Shown: piece after piece, positions 32,876-46,407 of the stretch
Layout of the letters: the number at the start of each line of letters is the position of its first letter
How positions within the stretch are numbered: the first letter of the stretch is position 1
Program-made: the position numbers and the translations under genes
The notes under the pieces: model-generated
What the model was told of the DNA's origin: nothing
Database searches by the model: none
The model's input: only the letters and a program-made list of their open reading frames with translations
Assembly: GCA_038373865.1 (NCBI GenBank)
Contig: JAXGGA010001579.1
Coordinates: 1 to 64,000 of the forward strand
Reading direction: 5' to 3'
DNA length: 64,000 nucleotides
Origin: Uloborus plumipes
Taxonomy: Eukaryota; Arthropoda; Arachnida; Araneae; Uloboridae

Positions 32876-34690
32876 CAGCTTGTCCTACCGTACTTTCAAC
32901 CCCAGTGGCTAAAACACTATCACGATCTGGAGAATAATGCCAGCACCTACAAAGACGCACAATCCAGTCTACGGAAATCAGTATTTCTAAGATTGGCAAG
33001 CTCGATTGCAGCAACTCTTACGTTTCGTTGTACGGGATTTTTAGTATCATGGTAGTTTTCTTGTTTGAAGTGCGATCAGTTCAAAGTTTGCATTGTATGT
33101 GGTTTATTTCAGTTTCTGTTTGTGATAGGTGCAAAAGCTACTGTTAAGCGTCAAAGTATCTCTCGCTGAATGTTTGTGCTTTTCCGAAAAGTAAGGATTT
33201 TTTCAAAACAAATGACTGCTTTTCTTGCAAAGGTATTTCAAAGCTGCAAAATAGTCTCAGTAAGTAATTTATTTTGTTCTGTTACATTGGATTTTTTTTC
33301 AGAAATGTCAGTGCGTTTAAATCTTTGAAGCATTACTTAACCTTATTAATTGCTGTTTCTTTTATAGGCATTTCTCTGTAAACTCGTAATTGGCTGTCCG
33401 GACTGAGTATTTTAAAAATAATAAAGTGTAATAAAGTAATTAGCTCTCTTAGTTCAAGTAAAACATTAATACCTTGTAGTTCTATTCTATTTGGAGCGAT
33501 AACAGTTTAATTTTTTTTTCTAGAAATTATCTAAGCACCAAAAACAGTCCCCTGGCTGTCCCAATCGTATAGTCAAACACTTAAAGGTAATATTTCAATA
33601 AACCTATTAACAGTACATAAATTTGGCAATTAATATCTAAAAATAGAATAATGCAACTATATCTCTTTTATGAAATAAGTTCCAATCACGAATTTCTAAA
33701 ACTTAATATTGTCATGTAAGTTCTGTCTGGAGTTTTTTCAAACTGTTCCCTGCCACAAATTCAAAGCTACGATAGAAAAAATCTATTACTCTAGCAAATG
33801 TTTTTTGGCGTGAAGTTTAGCGCAATTAGTGGGAATTTGTTGAAATTGCCTAGAACGGTGCTGAAACGCCACTTTGTTTAGTTTCAGAGCCACATTTGTG
33901 ATGAAAGTATGCGTCTTGATCGTTGCGAAAACAATTCTCTGGGAAGTGATTTTATTTATGTTTATTAGTTTAATTATGCGACAGATTATTTATTATGTCC
34001 ATGATTTATGTGTACATGTATTTGTAGTTTCCTAACAAATTATGTTCCAATAATTTTGAAAATATTACGCAACTAAGTGAAAATGCAATGTCCCCTATCT
34101 AGTTATACTAGGCAGGGCACTTGCCCCCTGCAATGATTTATCAGAAAAAAACATAAACTTCAAATGGCCCTCTTTTGAACCAAAGTAATGAATTCATTTC
34201 GTGAGCAATAGTATTAATATTATACGAACGTGTCAAAAAAACTTGCCCGGACAGATTCTGTACGGAATATGACAAGTTTACAGAGAACCGCCTTTATATA
34301 AACTTGCGCTTAGATTTGTATTTTCGCATCATTGCTATATTATAAGTTAATCGTGATATGCTACGAAATGACCTGTTTTTGTATAATGCGTGCTAATTTG
34401 CTAAAAAGAACATCAATTATTAAAGTTATGTGCTATAAAAAGCAATTGAAACTGTATTTACTGTCCAGTAAGTTTAAATGTGAAATTCTTCCTCAAGTTT
34501 TCGTCAAATCGTAACGTCGTAAATATCCTATTTTAAATCAGAAAGACTGAATGCTTTTGGATAAAGGGAATTCACTGGATCTAGTGTTATACTGTAGCTT
34601 AGCATTTAAATTTTTTAGTTTTTGCATTACATCCTTGGTCAAATTGTCACATAGACGGTTTTGCTTCACCATTGGAACAGAACTGCCATT
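32876..34690. other. Gene-free AT-rich stretch
   Basis: I see no domain-bearing frame, RNA gene, transposon end or clear repeat here. Confidence 0.45.
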
Positions 34691-35461
34691 TTGCACAACT
34701 TAAAAATCTATATCAATAAAAATGAGTGAATGCTTGTACGTTTGTTTGTATACTTGTTCTCTATACAAATCCACAATTTGCGTCAGATTTTCATCAAACT
34801 TGACACAGAGGTTCCTTGATGCCCTGGAATTCTCATAGGCGGGGTCTTGAAATTTTAAAAAATCTAAAAAGCTCAAATTCAAGTTTTTTGTCAAAAAATG
34901 ACCCTTTTATAGGAATCTAGCCTATTATTAGGCCTATTTTTTTATTCGACATGAGCCTTTAGGTTACTAATTGATAAAATTTATGGTATTTAAATATTAG
35001 CATTTTCCAACAAAGATTCAAATTAAAACAATGAATTTTCATTTCAAGACTCACCTATTTCATTTTAGCATGAAATAAGTCAAAAACAATTATAATTCAT
35101 GTTCTCATTTGGCACAAAATATGTATGATACAGAAATTTTTTTTCTTATCCTCCTATCAGAGGAATTATGCAATAACATGGATTAAAAGCCTTATACATG
35201 TTTCGCTTTTAGCTGGTGCTATTTTTCTGTGAACTTTCCGTGATAATTAAGTTCTTTTGGGAGCTTGTACCTATTACTTTTTGTACAACCATGTGGACTG
35301 AATTCAACCAAATGTGAATATAATACAGATACAGATAATTAATTATTTTCGTGCCGGCGCGAAGCGCCTTTACACGTAACTGAGGTAGCATTGACGGGGA
35401 AATGACAAGTGAGCAACATCATTATGTAGGGAGAAAAGAAAAAAAAACACACACACAATAC

Positions 35462-35577
<116 letters not shown>

Positions 35578-36984
35578 GGTGATTCAAAAAAAATTTCTTT
35601 TTTGGAATTTTTCTGGTCTTACCCCGCAGTTTTTTTACACTATTCATGAATGTGATGTATGTAAAATTTTAGCTCAATTGAATAATATTTAGAGGTCGCT
35701 CAACGCGATCGAATTCTGTTGAAAATTAGCAATTTCGAGAGTTGGAGTATAGCTTCATTACGCGAAATAATATTATTCTTCATATAAAATGGAAAAACTT
35801 AAAACGTTAGTTTACTCTACTAAGTAATTAGTCAATAAAATAATAGCTCAAAGCGAGTTGTAACGATTACCCCCTCCCCCTCCCGCTCCAAAGCTGCATT
35901 ATCTCTTACTTGAGTTTGGGTAGAAAATGCAGCTGCAATCTCGGGCTGTGGTTTCTGTTTTCTTTTCGGTTGTTTGAGGTGTATGAGTTCATTTGGCTAA
36001 AACACCTAGCATCCACTCTAGACAGGGCCCAGTATAAGTGACAGAAAGCCACTTTGATAGTAGCTGCTACAGTACAAAGTATGGGTCGCGACCATTTTAA
36101 TAAAAGAAAGACGTCGTAGAAATATCTCAGAAAACCACTTAAACTTAAAAAATTCGGAGTTCAGTAGAGATTCTAAAGTTTGGGTTTCATAATTTTTTGC
36201 AAACACAGAAAAAAAGAATGAAATTTGAAATACAGTATGAAATAAAGGTTTGATTGATCATACAAATTTCAAACAGCTAAAATATTAATTAAAATTGAAA
36301 AAAATAAAAAATATGTAAAATTAGAGAGTTGAGAAGAAACATTTTCAAGGAAGGGGATTTGTGCCAAAATTAAATAGCTAACTTTACTTTGTTCGGTTAT
36401 TGTCTACATAAGAACTTTCTTTTTTCTGAAATCAATGTATCACTTTATCATTGATTTATTGTAACGTGTGTCCTCTTATTTCTGAATTTTTAAGTAAAAC
36501 TTGTGAAAAAATATTGAGGGGATGGGAACCTTTTGCCGAGGACGCGATCTTCGATCCCCACTTAACTTGCCGCAGATGGGAAGAAGTGACATAAAATTAA
36601 ATAGCTTACTTTATTTTAGTCTTTAAAATGTCTACATGCGAAGTACTTTCTTTTTTCAGAAATCAATGTATCAGTTGATTATTGATTTGTTGTAACGTGT
36701 GTCCTCTTATTTCTGAATTTTTAAATTTTTAAGTGAAACTTGTGAAAAATATTAGGGGGGGGGACTGTCCCCCTCTTCAAAATTATTGGGGGGGGGGGGG
36801 GGACGCGTCCCCGAATCCCCATAGGCCGTGACGCTCGTGGATTTGACAACGTCCATAAAACGGTAAATGCAAACTATTCGCTCTGAATAGGCCGTTAACT
36901 TACAAAAGTGGTTTAAATCTAGGACTTCCTTTGATAGTTCACTGGAACGAAACACTTATGCAAAATATATTGGGAAAATGAAGG

Positions 36985-37305
36985 ATGATCGACGGGTTTC
37001 ATACCAGTATTAGTATCAGGACCACAAACATTGATGATTTACTTCTGGGTTCTAGTAATCAGGCATTGGAATTCCTACAGAAAATGCTGCTATACGATAA
37101 CCAGTTAGATAAATGGGAACTTACTGAGCTCGTACGTGGTATGTGTTTCAATACGACATGCATTGCCGGTACTAAAGTTGGAGCATGTTTGAACCTAGGA
37201 AAAAAAAACTAGGGAAGCAACTTTTATATTGTGCTTTCCGCCATTATATTTTAGACATTGTGTTTTCTATGGTATTACAACCGAAATCTATTCTACTCTT
37301 GGTCT
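36985..37305 (+). pseudogene. Transposase-like protein, region around the CFxTT motif
   Basis: Seen: one open frame (36985-37212) ends with LVRGMCFNTTCIAGTKVGAC and LNLGKKN. The next frame continues KQLLYCAFRHYILDIVF to ~37300. Known (from memory): an unnamed invertebrate transposon protein family has GLCFDTTxxNTGxxxGAC followed by LLYLxCRHHIxEIVL, where the Asp is a likely catalytic residue of an RNase-H-like fold. Odd: that Asp is Asn here (CFNTT), and the two halves are joined by a frameshift near the A-run at 37201-37208. It is inactive. Confidence 0.55.
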
Positions 37306-37668
37306 CTCGGTATTTTAACCGATAAGCCAAGAAATAGGTAGAATTGGGGTATTTGATTGCGTGCAATGTCAGATGCGATGTTCACGCAATTGCCTGGAAC
37401 CATCCACTGCCATTGGATCTACAATATTGCTTTTCAAGCGGTTTTAGCAATCATAGTCTAGAATAAAACATTTTAATTTTAAACCTGGAGTGAGGAACGA
37501 TGAGGTTGAGGAGTTGATAGCACATTCAGAGCAACGTGCAACTAGTAATGGAAGTTGCGCAAAATTAACTTCTGATGACCCATGTAAAAGAAGTGTCTAA
37601 GGAAGATATTAGAGCTTAGTGCGATTTTCTTGAGCAGAGCACCTTCTCTTGGTGTATGTTTTTGTGTC

Positions 37669-37789
37669 CCAGGAGTGGTTCCTCGTGTTATATCTGTGTT
37701 AAAGATTCTTTATGGCTTCAAGTTATGGATATTTCCCAACCAGTTCAAACTTGCAGCTGGACTAACAAAAGGTATTCGTAACATATGAA
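37669..37789 (+). pseudogene. Transposase-like protein, middle fragment
   Basis: Seen: the frame reads PGVVPRVISVLKILYGFKLW then IFPNQFKLAAGLTKGIRNI and a stop. Known (from memory): it matches the PGA.H.ARWM...Y.LKI.LF..QF.LT pattern that follows the RHH region in the same unnamed family. Many following codons are lost to stops until 37968. The order along the strand agrees with the family, supporting one decayed gene. Confidence 0.5.
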
Positions 37790-37967
37790 TATGATTTCTT
37801 TCACATTCTTATCGTTAATGGGAAAGAATATCTAAGATCTGGGTTCTCAGCAACCCTTTTTGTGCAAGCACTAAGAAATGATTTGGAATATTTTTAGCGT
37901 CCTTATTCATTTAAAGAAGAAACTCAAAATATATCAGCTGTTTGATCCTGAGCATTCGAATCTTTAA

Positions 37968-38150
37968 GATAGCTACCAACAAGGCTTTATACTACCTAAG
38001 AAACTGAGGATTGTAAACGACAATACGGAGCGTGGCATGGCCCTTGTTGAAGTATTTGTTAAGACTATCACTAACGACGAAAAACAAAGACAGTGTCTTC
38101 TTCAAGTGGTACAGGAACACAGAAAAGGTTTCAAAGTTGCAAAAAAGTAA
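37968..38150 (+). pseudogene. Transposase-like protein, C-terminal fragment
   Basis: Seen: 60 codons open between a TAA and the TAA at 38148-38150, reading LPKKLRIVNDNTERGMALVE, VFVKTITNDEKQRQCLL and QVVQEHRKGF. Known (from memory): VNDxAERGVxLxxxY followed by T.DE.QKQ.LLQVV...R marks the C-terminal part of the same family, and the Glu of the ERG motif is a candidate third catalytic residue. It is retained here. The stretch is the best-preserved piece of this copy. Confidence 0.58.
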
Positions 38151-38387
38151 CCTTAAAAAAGTATTGCAAGAATTAATGAGCGAATTACTATATATTTAAT
38201 GTATTTATTTGTTTTTTATATTTTTTCCGTATTTGATTAGTTTTCATACTTTTCAGCATTTCATTGGTTTTTCAGATATATAGTTCATTTTGTGATTGCA
38301 CGCTTTTTTTCTTCGGAGATATAAACCAGCAATAAAGTAACTTTATTATTATTATTATTTACGTTCGCATTTGTGCCACTATCACAA

Positions 38388-38860
38388 AATTTGAAGTACT
38401 CCTAAATGTAAATATAGTTTACTAAAATTTTGGGCGAATAATTCAGTGTATATAAAGGGCCTAAATAAGACGGTAAGACGAATAAAAATACAAAGGCTAC
38501 TTTTTTCTATAGATATCATTTACGATCACGTTTTTGTCAATATCATGAAATTTCAAGGCGTTTGAGCGACCTCTAAATATTAATATATTTTGCCAAAGTT
38601 TTGCACAAATAATCAGAATATATAGTGGCACAAAATAAGAGGGTAAGACGCACAAAAATACATAGACTACTTTTTTCTATAGATATCTTTTACGATCACG
38701 TTTTCGTCAATATCACGAAATTTCAATGCGTTTGAGCGACCTCTAAATATTAATATATTTTGCCAAAATTTTGCACAAATAATCGGTGTATATAGTGGCA
38801 CAAAATAAGAGGGTAAGACGCACAAAAATACAAAGTTTATTTTTTTCCATACATTTCTGA
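38388..38860. repeat. Subterminal tandem repeat, ~170-bp period
   Basis: The 2.6 diverged units share AAATTTCAA.GCGTTTGAGCG, CTAAATATTAATATATTTTG, TAAGACG and ACTTTTTTCTATAGATATC. The period measured between identical landmarks is 170 bp. Confidence 0.85.
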
Positions 38861-38866
38861 ATCACC

Positions 38867-39085
<219 letters not shown>

Positions 39086-39805
39086 CCACATTGAAATTAA
39101 ATCACTCATGCATTTGGGGGACGACAAAAAGGGGGGTCGGAAGAAAAACCGTTTGTAGAACATAACTCTTCGAAAATAGCTCGGAGAAAGCTATAAATTT
39201 CAGTAATTAATTAGCATACTATGTATAATTACTGTACAAATTGTTATGAACGTAGTACTTATACTTCCGAAGATATGAAACATTTTTTAAAAAACCACAA
39301 TTTCATTTGAAGGGTTTTTGCTCATAACATGCAGAGTTTTTGATCAAACCTTATCAAAACTTCAGGAAAGATGACAAAAGACAAGAGAAATAACATACTA
39401 AAACGGTAAATAAAAATATTAAAAATCCGATGAGATATGAACGTTAAAAGGAAATAATTTTTCACGGCGCATGCGCGAACGACAGAAATTTATAACTACA
39501 AAAATATTGTACCCTGATTCATACTGCATCTTACAAAAAAAGTTCCAGTTGAATATCATGAAAATTGAAAAAGATATCAGCGATCTAGTGAGCTGTATTT
39601 CATTCACTCGCAGACAATACATAAGTAGTAGTGTAGTTTTGTTTTGGGAGTTTGTACCTAGAACTTTTTGTACAACCATTTATATTTATATACCCAAACC
39701 TATTTATTTTTATATACCCAATAAGAGTAGAATTCTTTCATTTTTTTTTCTTTTCTGAATGCTATGTTTTATTAATACGCACCCAGGCAACGCCGAGTAT
39801 AAAGG

Positions 39806-42800
39806 TAGTGCAATTGAAAAAAAACATTTAGTAACTTTGGGAACTTTTATGGCTTGGCGTCAGATTTTTAAACGGTTCAGGTAAAAAAGTGGGGTAATAA
39901 ACTGATTAATGAACAGGCCTAACCAGCAAACAGACATAAAATTTTCCTGTTAATAAACGCGTTAGATTTTTGGCTTGCACAAAAGTTTCATCAGCGGTTC
40001 TTTCGGTTCTGAATTTATTCTATGCTTCGATTTTATTTTAGTATCTCTTCTTGTTTTACTCTTCGTTATTTGTTTTTATTGAGTTCTGGATTATTTATGA
40101 TTTTTTCTCACCTTTTCAAACTTGTTTTCTTGCGAAGATTTCTTTTTTTTTCACATTTTCAGCTTTGTTTCCTTTTTACAATTGTACAGAAACAAGTTAC
40201 AGTGACAAATTCATCTAGGAAATTTGAAAGCTTTTTAAAGAATAAATAAATAAACAAATTTACGAACTGCTCCTTCTATGAAGGGAGGGAGGGGGTAGCT
40301 TTAATTTAGTAGTTTCGATCAATTTAGTAGCCTAGATAAAAAAAAATGTATCTGTAGATCAAGCATAAACCTACCGTTATTAACAGCCTAAAACAATTGA
40401 GTTTATGTTAGAAAATCACTATTGGCGTGCTGGAAATTTGGCTATTTCAGATCTCTAGCATTTCTTGTTTTAATATGAATTGTGCCCTGAAAACGTTTGA
40501 ACATCTTATTGAAATTCCCTTCATGATTTTGGAATCAGCATAGAGATTGAATATCTTCTGACTTGAAAATTATATCTTGAATGTTCTTTTCAAAAACAGC
40601 AGATTAGTATTCAGTTAAAGTTTATTCTTTCTCTTTAGTTTATGTAAGGTCGTTTTCCGTATATTTAAATTATTTTAACAGATCTACATCACAGATAGAG
40701 AGATTTACTGAGCATTCTTGTTATTTCAGATACGGCTGCTAAGTTGGTATACTAGTCAGATCATATTTATTCATATTAGTGCAAAATAATTCAAACAAGT
40801 ATGTCTAAAATCAACAGCTCCACCATCTTTTGAAAGTGTCTGTAACCGTTTTGAAATAGAACTTAGCGTTTGCCAGCAAATTTGGCCACATGGATCTTGT
40901 AGCATCAACAAATTTGTTATCGGACTAAGATTTTGTTGCTGGTTGAAACTGAAGGAAGATAATAGCACAAGTTCGTAAATTTTGCATCATTAAAACTCTA
41001 GAGACTAAATGAGCAGTCGGTGCTGCTTCGAAAAAAATCTCAACTTTCCGAATGAAGCTTGAAAATTTTCCGAATAATAAAATGTGATTATGCACACTTC
41101 TAATGGGAAGATATATTATAGGCTTGAAAAGAGGAGAAAAATGCAATTATGCACTAGTGTCTTTCAATTTTGCCGAATCGTGAGACAAAATGTGCAGAAC
41201 AAGGAAGTTTTGGGAGGTCACAGTGGCCTCCTATCTGTGTCCATGTGAGCTGTAGCTGCTTTCAGCAACAAATTCTGATATCTATAAAAAGGGCTAAAGA
41301 GTTGAAAAAATGGAGCAATCAACATTTTGGTTTATGTTCCCAGACTAACCGAGCTCAAACAACATTTATGGAAGACAAGAATAATGAAATTTATTTCATA
41401 TGGAAAGGAAAGTATCGAACTACGAAGTGATTACTTGTATCGGAAAATCATCGTCTTGAGACGACTTACTAAAGAACTTAGGAAAACTTGAGTAACACAT
41501 TTCAGTGGATTCTGTTTTCATCACAAAAAGTTTTTAAAAATTTGAAACTTAAATGAAATTGATTGGAAAGTTTGTTATTCAAGACAGATGTAACTTAGTA
41601 TTTTTGCCCTAGGGAGAGAGTGGCTCACCACTCAGTAAAAAATCAAGCCTGTTTAATATTTGTTGCGAAAAAGTGGCATTATATAATCAAGCTAACAAAA
41701 TTATATTAAGATAAATTTAATTTGGGTAAACAATTTGGTCTGTACTTGTTAAACAATAATTTATGCAAAAAGCATTTTTCTATTCAATATGGCAAAAAAA
41801 TTAAATTTACTGTGTTGTTTTAAAATTGCCCTTCAAACTGCTGCATAAAAAATAATTTCATTATCAATTGACTCTAGAAAATTGACACTGACTCTAGAAA
41901 TGTGACGTTGAAAAAGTATTAGCATACAGACGTTAGTCCATGTAGGATAAAAAGCCCCTGTAACTTGAGTACTGTCCGAAGATTTCATAAGAGTTAAAGG
42001 CTTAGAAACGCTGAGTTCAACGGCTGAGTATTTTTGGTTTGCAGTAGCTCTTAACCAGAGAAAAAAAAAACCTCTGCTGGAGTACGCACAGATTGCGTAC
42101 TTCGCACAAACTCACGAAGAGAGGCAAATTAGTGTATAAATAATAAAATATAAAAATGTAAACTCTAACACGGTAAAATGAAAATATGTAATGTAAAAAT
42201 TTTAATATATAAATCGCGAACTGGCAAAATTTTAAAATATAAAGTGTGAAAATGTGAAATCTAAAATTAAAAAAACAAATAAAAAGTTGATAACGTCAAT
42301 CAGTCTGTTGTTTTAAAAGGTTGTCTCTGGCCTTCCTGTATATGTCGTATATCCAAACACTCCAAGGCGTTCTCGGTTGAGCAATATTGATCTCAGAAAA
42401 TGAGTGAGAAAAGCTGGGCTTATACTTAACTCACCCAATCTGGCGCGAAAGCGCAAAGCTGCGGTGAACAGTTTCGAGATCCGAATCGAAACGGTGAGCT
42501 CGAAATACGAATGGATTGAATAATCCCACTTGGATGAGATACATTCCGAGATGCCCTCGAAAAGGTTAAATCTCTCGAAACCTTAAAGCCTTTTCGATAA
42601 GCTATCAACATGCGTTTATTTTGAAAGAGTTCAACTTGTTTCGCTTTCTCTTTTCCGAGATAACGAAATGTGTTCCGATCTCGAAACTTTTCAAGGTTCG
42701 TGTAGATCTGTTGTTATTATTTCATTAACCGAATGGCGGAAATGCGACCTTTGAGGGGGTTAAATGGCGAGTTTCGTCAGTTGGGTTGGCGATAGCCGCT

Positions 42801-43150
42801 GTTCAAGGTAGTCCACTGGGAAACCGGCTGCTGCCCGAAAAGAGGTTAAGAACCCATTTCGGGGCCTTTTTCACTTTCTCTTAACTTTCACTAGTTTGCT
42901 TGTCCCGCCATTGACCTTTTTTGTGGAGAAAGATACACTCACAGCGTTTGCACTTAGTATAAATATTGATTTTATAAGCTCACTGAATGATTCGATGAAA
43001 AGTACAAACCCTTCGAAGACATTGGGTTTCTAGTTCCAAATTTATTTTATAAATTTTAAAACTTAAATAACCAAGAACTATATATTTTTATGTTATTAAG
43101 ACATTAGAATCCTAACAATTGTACAAACAATGTATTATTGATTGAAAATG
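39806..43150. other. Stretch without recognisable gene; GC-richer island at 42420-42920
   Basis: It is mostly AT-rich without domains. At 42420-42920 GC and CpG rise (CTGGCGCGAAAGCGC, TCCGATCTCGAAA, GGCGATAGCCGC, CCGGCTGCTGCCCG). This could be an unmethylated regulatory island or an exon or UTR of an unseen gene. No long frame supports a protein there. Confidence 0.4.
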
Positions 43151-43155
43151 CATTC

Positions 43156-43625
43156 CATTCCTGCACCGTGTCTAGTGGTCAGAGAGGTCTAACTGAATGG
43201 GGAAGGGAATCCCGGCTCAGGCATTTATTTACTTTCTCTCTAATGTCCTGGTCCATTCTTTGTGTGAATGTGTTGTTGTATTGTGAATGGTTGTCTACCC
43301 TATAAACGTACCCCTATGGCGTGTGTGCAGTGTCGGGCTTCACACCCAATTACGGTACAGTTGGAAAATGAAGCAGCGCGCCCAAATTGCCAGCCAAAAC
43401 TACACTGCAACCTTTCTTGACAACAACATCGTGACGTCAGCGTGACGTTAGCCTATGAAAAACGAGCTAGATAAAATTTCACAGCCTACTTAGCGAATTA
43501 GAGGAGATCGCTGACTGCTTGTGAGCTCTTATTGGCTCCGCCCGTAGTGACGTTCAGTGTCAAGTTACGTTGCTGTCTAGTATAGCTGGCACAAGACAAC
43601 AATAACAATTCATTGCAATATCAAA
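43156..43625 (+). mobile_element. tRNA-derived SINE, family A, copy 2, with MITE fragment inside
   Basis: It matches 29697-29981 from GTGTCTAGTGGTCAGAG through ACCCTATAAACG and CAATTACGGTACAG to CAAATTGCCA. It then resumes at GCTGGCACAAGACA (43590) after ~175 bp of inserted sequence. The B box is partly deleted (GGGAATCCCGGC). Confidence 0.68.
43405..43577. mobile_element. GGCAGG-ended MITE fragment inside the SINE
   Basis: The core shares CATCGTGACGTCAGCGTGACG, AAAACGAGCTAGATAAAA and GTGAGCTCTTATTGGCTCC-type text with 46075-46377 but lacks both terminal repeats. This means a deletion after insertion, or copying of only the core. Confidence 0.6.
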
Positions 43626-44779
43626 TACGTCGCAAACTGATGGTTGATTAAAAATCTTTGAAATTTTGTTTAGACAGCATTTTGTTTCGCAATCAACTGC
43701 AGGACATTCTTAACTTTCCTATGACCACCTTCCAACCATAGAGCTGTTTAGGCCCCTCTTTGTGTGGATGCGTGTCCAAAGGAACTTCGAGAAAACTGCT
43801 TGCTCTGGGATTACGAAATCTTTTTTTAAGATGCTGTAAAATAAAACTATTCGTATCATAAATTTTTCTCGTTTTATGTCTTTTTTTTATTTATTTAAAG
43901 AATCATCGAGTTTTAAAACTCAAAGCAGATTCTAAAAGCTTTTTTTTTAATCACCAAATAAAAACTTATTTTAACACATCAATTAACTTCTATAGATTTT
44001 TTTAGACTCCTGTTTTTTATTTTAAGCGTTTTCAAACTACTAATTAATAAATTCAAAAAACCGACTTTTATTTTTATGACAGCCATAAACTTGTTTTCAT
44101 CCATTAATTTCTAAGCATGAGGAAAATAGAGGGGTGCCTGTTAAGCCTATAAAAAAAAATTGTGATGTTTGCACCAAAAGACGGTCTTATTTTTCTGGTA
44201 CAAACAGTGGTTCGCAATTTCGCTATATTTTGATGTACTTACGCAAATAAGAACCAAAAATCGCACATGTTGCGTCGTAGCATAGGAAAATTAACGTACC
44301 CTCCCTGGTAGCTGGCATATTGGCACCATCTTTTAGTACAACATACGGGATTTTTTTCACAGTGAACGGCAGTGGTAAGGGGGCTTCATAAAGAATATGA
44401 GAGGCGACGGGATTTTTTCACTGTCTTCTTAAATGGTTGATGACCCTTCTGGCTTCCTATCGATGGAGAAAGTTTCGTCTTTTCCTTAGCTTCAGCCTTA
44501 GCTCAAATGTCTCAAGTTCCCATCTTCCGGTCAAAGAGATAAAAGCAGAGAACGTTGCACTTATCTTCTGCAGTCAATATGCAGCCTGAAGTTCAAGGGA
44601 ATATAGTGCGAACTCTACGAGTAGTTTCAAACATATATTAACGGAATTGCGGCGTTTATAGCACAGTAAATTACAGGATTTGCAGTAAATTACAAAGGAG
44701 ACTGGGAGAAAAGCAAAGAGATTTAAGTTACTTTTTTAAAACTTTGAATGTCTGGAAAAGCGGTATTTGAAATGCTTAA

Positions 44780-45287
44780 CATTAGCCCATTAATGCCTAG
44801 CGTCCCTTTTTAGGGACGGTCCAAAAGAGGGTCTAAATTTCCCCAAAATGAACATTTCAACCAAATAATAGTGTTCAATGAGTACCTTGGTATTGTTTCA
44901 ATTCGTTATAAACAGATTGCAGCACATTGTAAAGTGTGTTCTGTAGCAGTTTTAATATGATCTTTATCAAAAATGACATCGTTTGCAATCTCAAGAAAAA
45001 AGCTAAGTTTTCTAAGTTATTCCCAGCTTCCCAGTTTATCTTAATTGCTGATTTTATTTCTTCTTATAAAATGTCTTTTAAGATATTGTATCGTAGGCAG
45101 AAAGAAAATAGTGAAAAAAGTATGTAACCTCTGGGGTCTAATCGTAACTTTTAAGGGACGATTTTTCTCTCCTTAATAAAACAAATATTTTTCACATAAT
45201 ATTTTTTTATTATTTTTCCTGTCCATCAAACACTGTTAATAACCAGTATACAAAATATCTTTGAAAAAAAAGTCAGGCATTAATTGG
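44780..45287. mobile_element. Possible piggyBac-like MITE
   Basis: TTAA at 44776-44779 and 45288-45291 brackets ~508 bp. The edges carry CCCATTAATGCCTAGCGTCC and, inverted, CCAATTAATGCCTGAC. piggyBac elements target TTAA and often start with CC.TTAATGCC-like text. The left edge has six extra bases before the repeat, which weakens the call. Non-coding. Confidence 0.4.
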
Positions 45288-46074
45288 TTAAAACAAGCTC
45301 AATACATTTCACCTCTAATCGTCAACTCTAACATTTTCCCATAATTTTCCAAAATTTTTTAGTTGTGAATTAAGCGGATATCACGCATATGAAATGTCGT
45401 TCAACACATTTCCCAATTTAACCGCAACTTCAATTTTCCATTCAACTATCTACCAGAAATATCATAGCACTAAGATGTTTTCTGACAAAGTTGACTGGAT
45501 AGAAGAAGTTGCGGTTGATTTGGGAGTTGGGTTCAACAAATTTTCCCACGTGCAATACCCACTTTAGTGTTTGATAGGATCATTCATTAGATCTATATCC
45601 ACTTAAAAAATTGTTGAGGCATGTTATTGACAGAAAGATATTATAAATGTACATTAAAACTTCCGTTACTCATTAACATTTGCTGTTGTTTTTCTGTTTC
45701 TTTAAGCCGCGAGTACAAATATGATTAGAATATGAGATACAGACTAAAAAAATAATCATACATGATTTCTCTCTCCGTGCCCACAATATTTTGTGCACAG
45801 AAATTACTTCGTCATTCAAATTTCTAGTATTTGAGCCGCTGATTTATATGCAGCTTCTTGACAGAAACAAAAGAACTCAAACATGCAGCCTCAGAAAGGA
45901 CACAAATGCCAACAAATCAAACATGTACAGAGCAAAGCAAAAAACAATGTATAATTTGTCTCTTAGCAGCAACTTATAAGTATTTTTATATTCGAACAAC
46001 AAATGCAGTTTTCATCTGAAATTAGAATTTCGATTTACGGATTTTTCAAGTGTCTGAGAGATGAAGACGAATAA

Positions 46075-46377
46075 GGCAGGAATTCAAGTGAAACAGGCGA
46101 TCGCAAATTACAATCGCTACTGGAAATGAATTACATTAGAACGTTTCTTGATAAAAACATCGTGACGTCAGCGTGACGTTTGCCTATGAAAAACGAGCTA
46201 GATAAAACGTCACAGCCTACTTGGCGAATTAGAGGAGATCGCAGACTGCTTGTGAGCTCTTATTGGCTCCACCCGTAGTGACGTCAGTGCCAAGTTAAAT
46301 TGATGATAATGTAATTCACTTCCAGTAGCGATTGCAATTCGAAGCGATTGCAATGGTGTTTCACTTGAATTCCTGCC
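46075..46377. mobile_element. GGCAGGATTCAAGTGAAACA-ended MITE, copy 2
   Basis: It is 303 bp with inverted ends GGCAGGAATTCAAGTGAAAC and a perfect TAA duplication at 46072-46074 and 46378-46380. It is in the opposite orientation to 30838-31139. TAA target and GGCA ends suggest PIF/Harbinger. Non-coding. Confidence 0.82.
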
Positions 46378-46407
46378 TAAGTAATCGTAGGCTGATCCTC
46401 TTCAGCA

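Noticed and set aside
40771..40968. Minus-strand frame resembling transposon protein text
   Set aside because: I could not find a matching motif set, terminal repeats or neighbours, so the resemblance is too weak.
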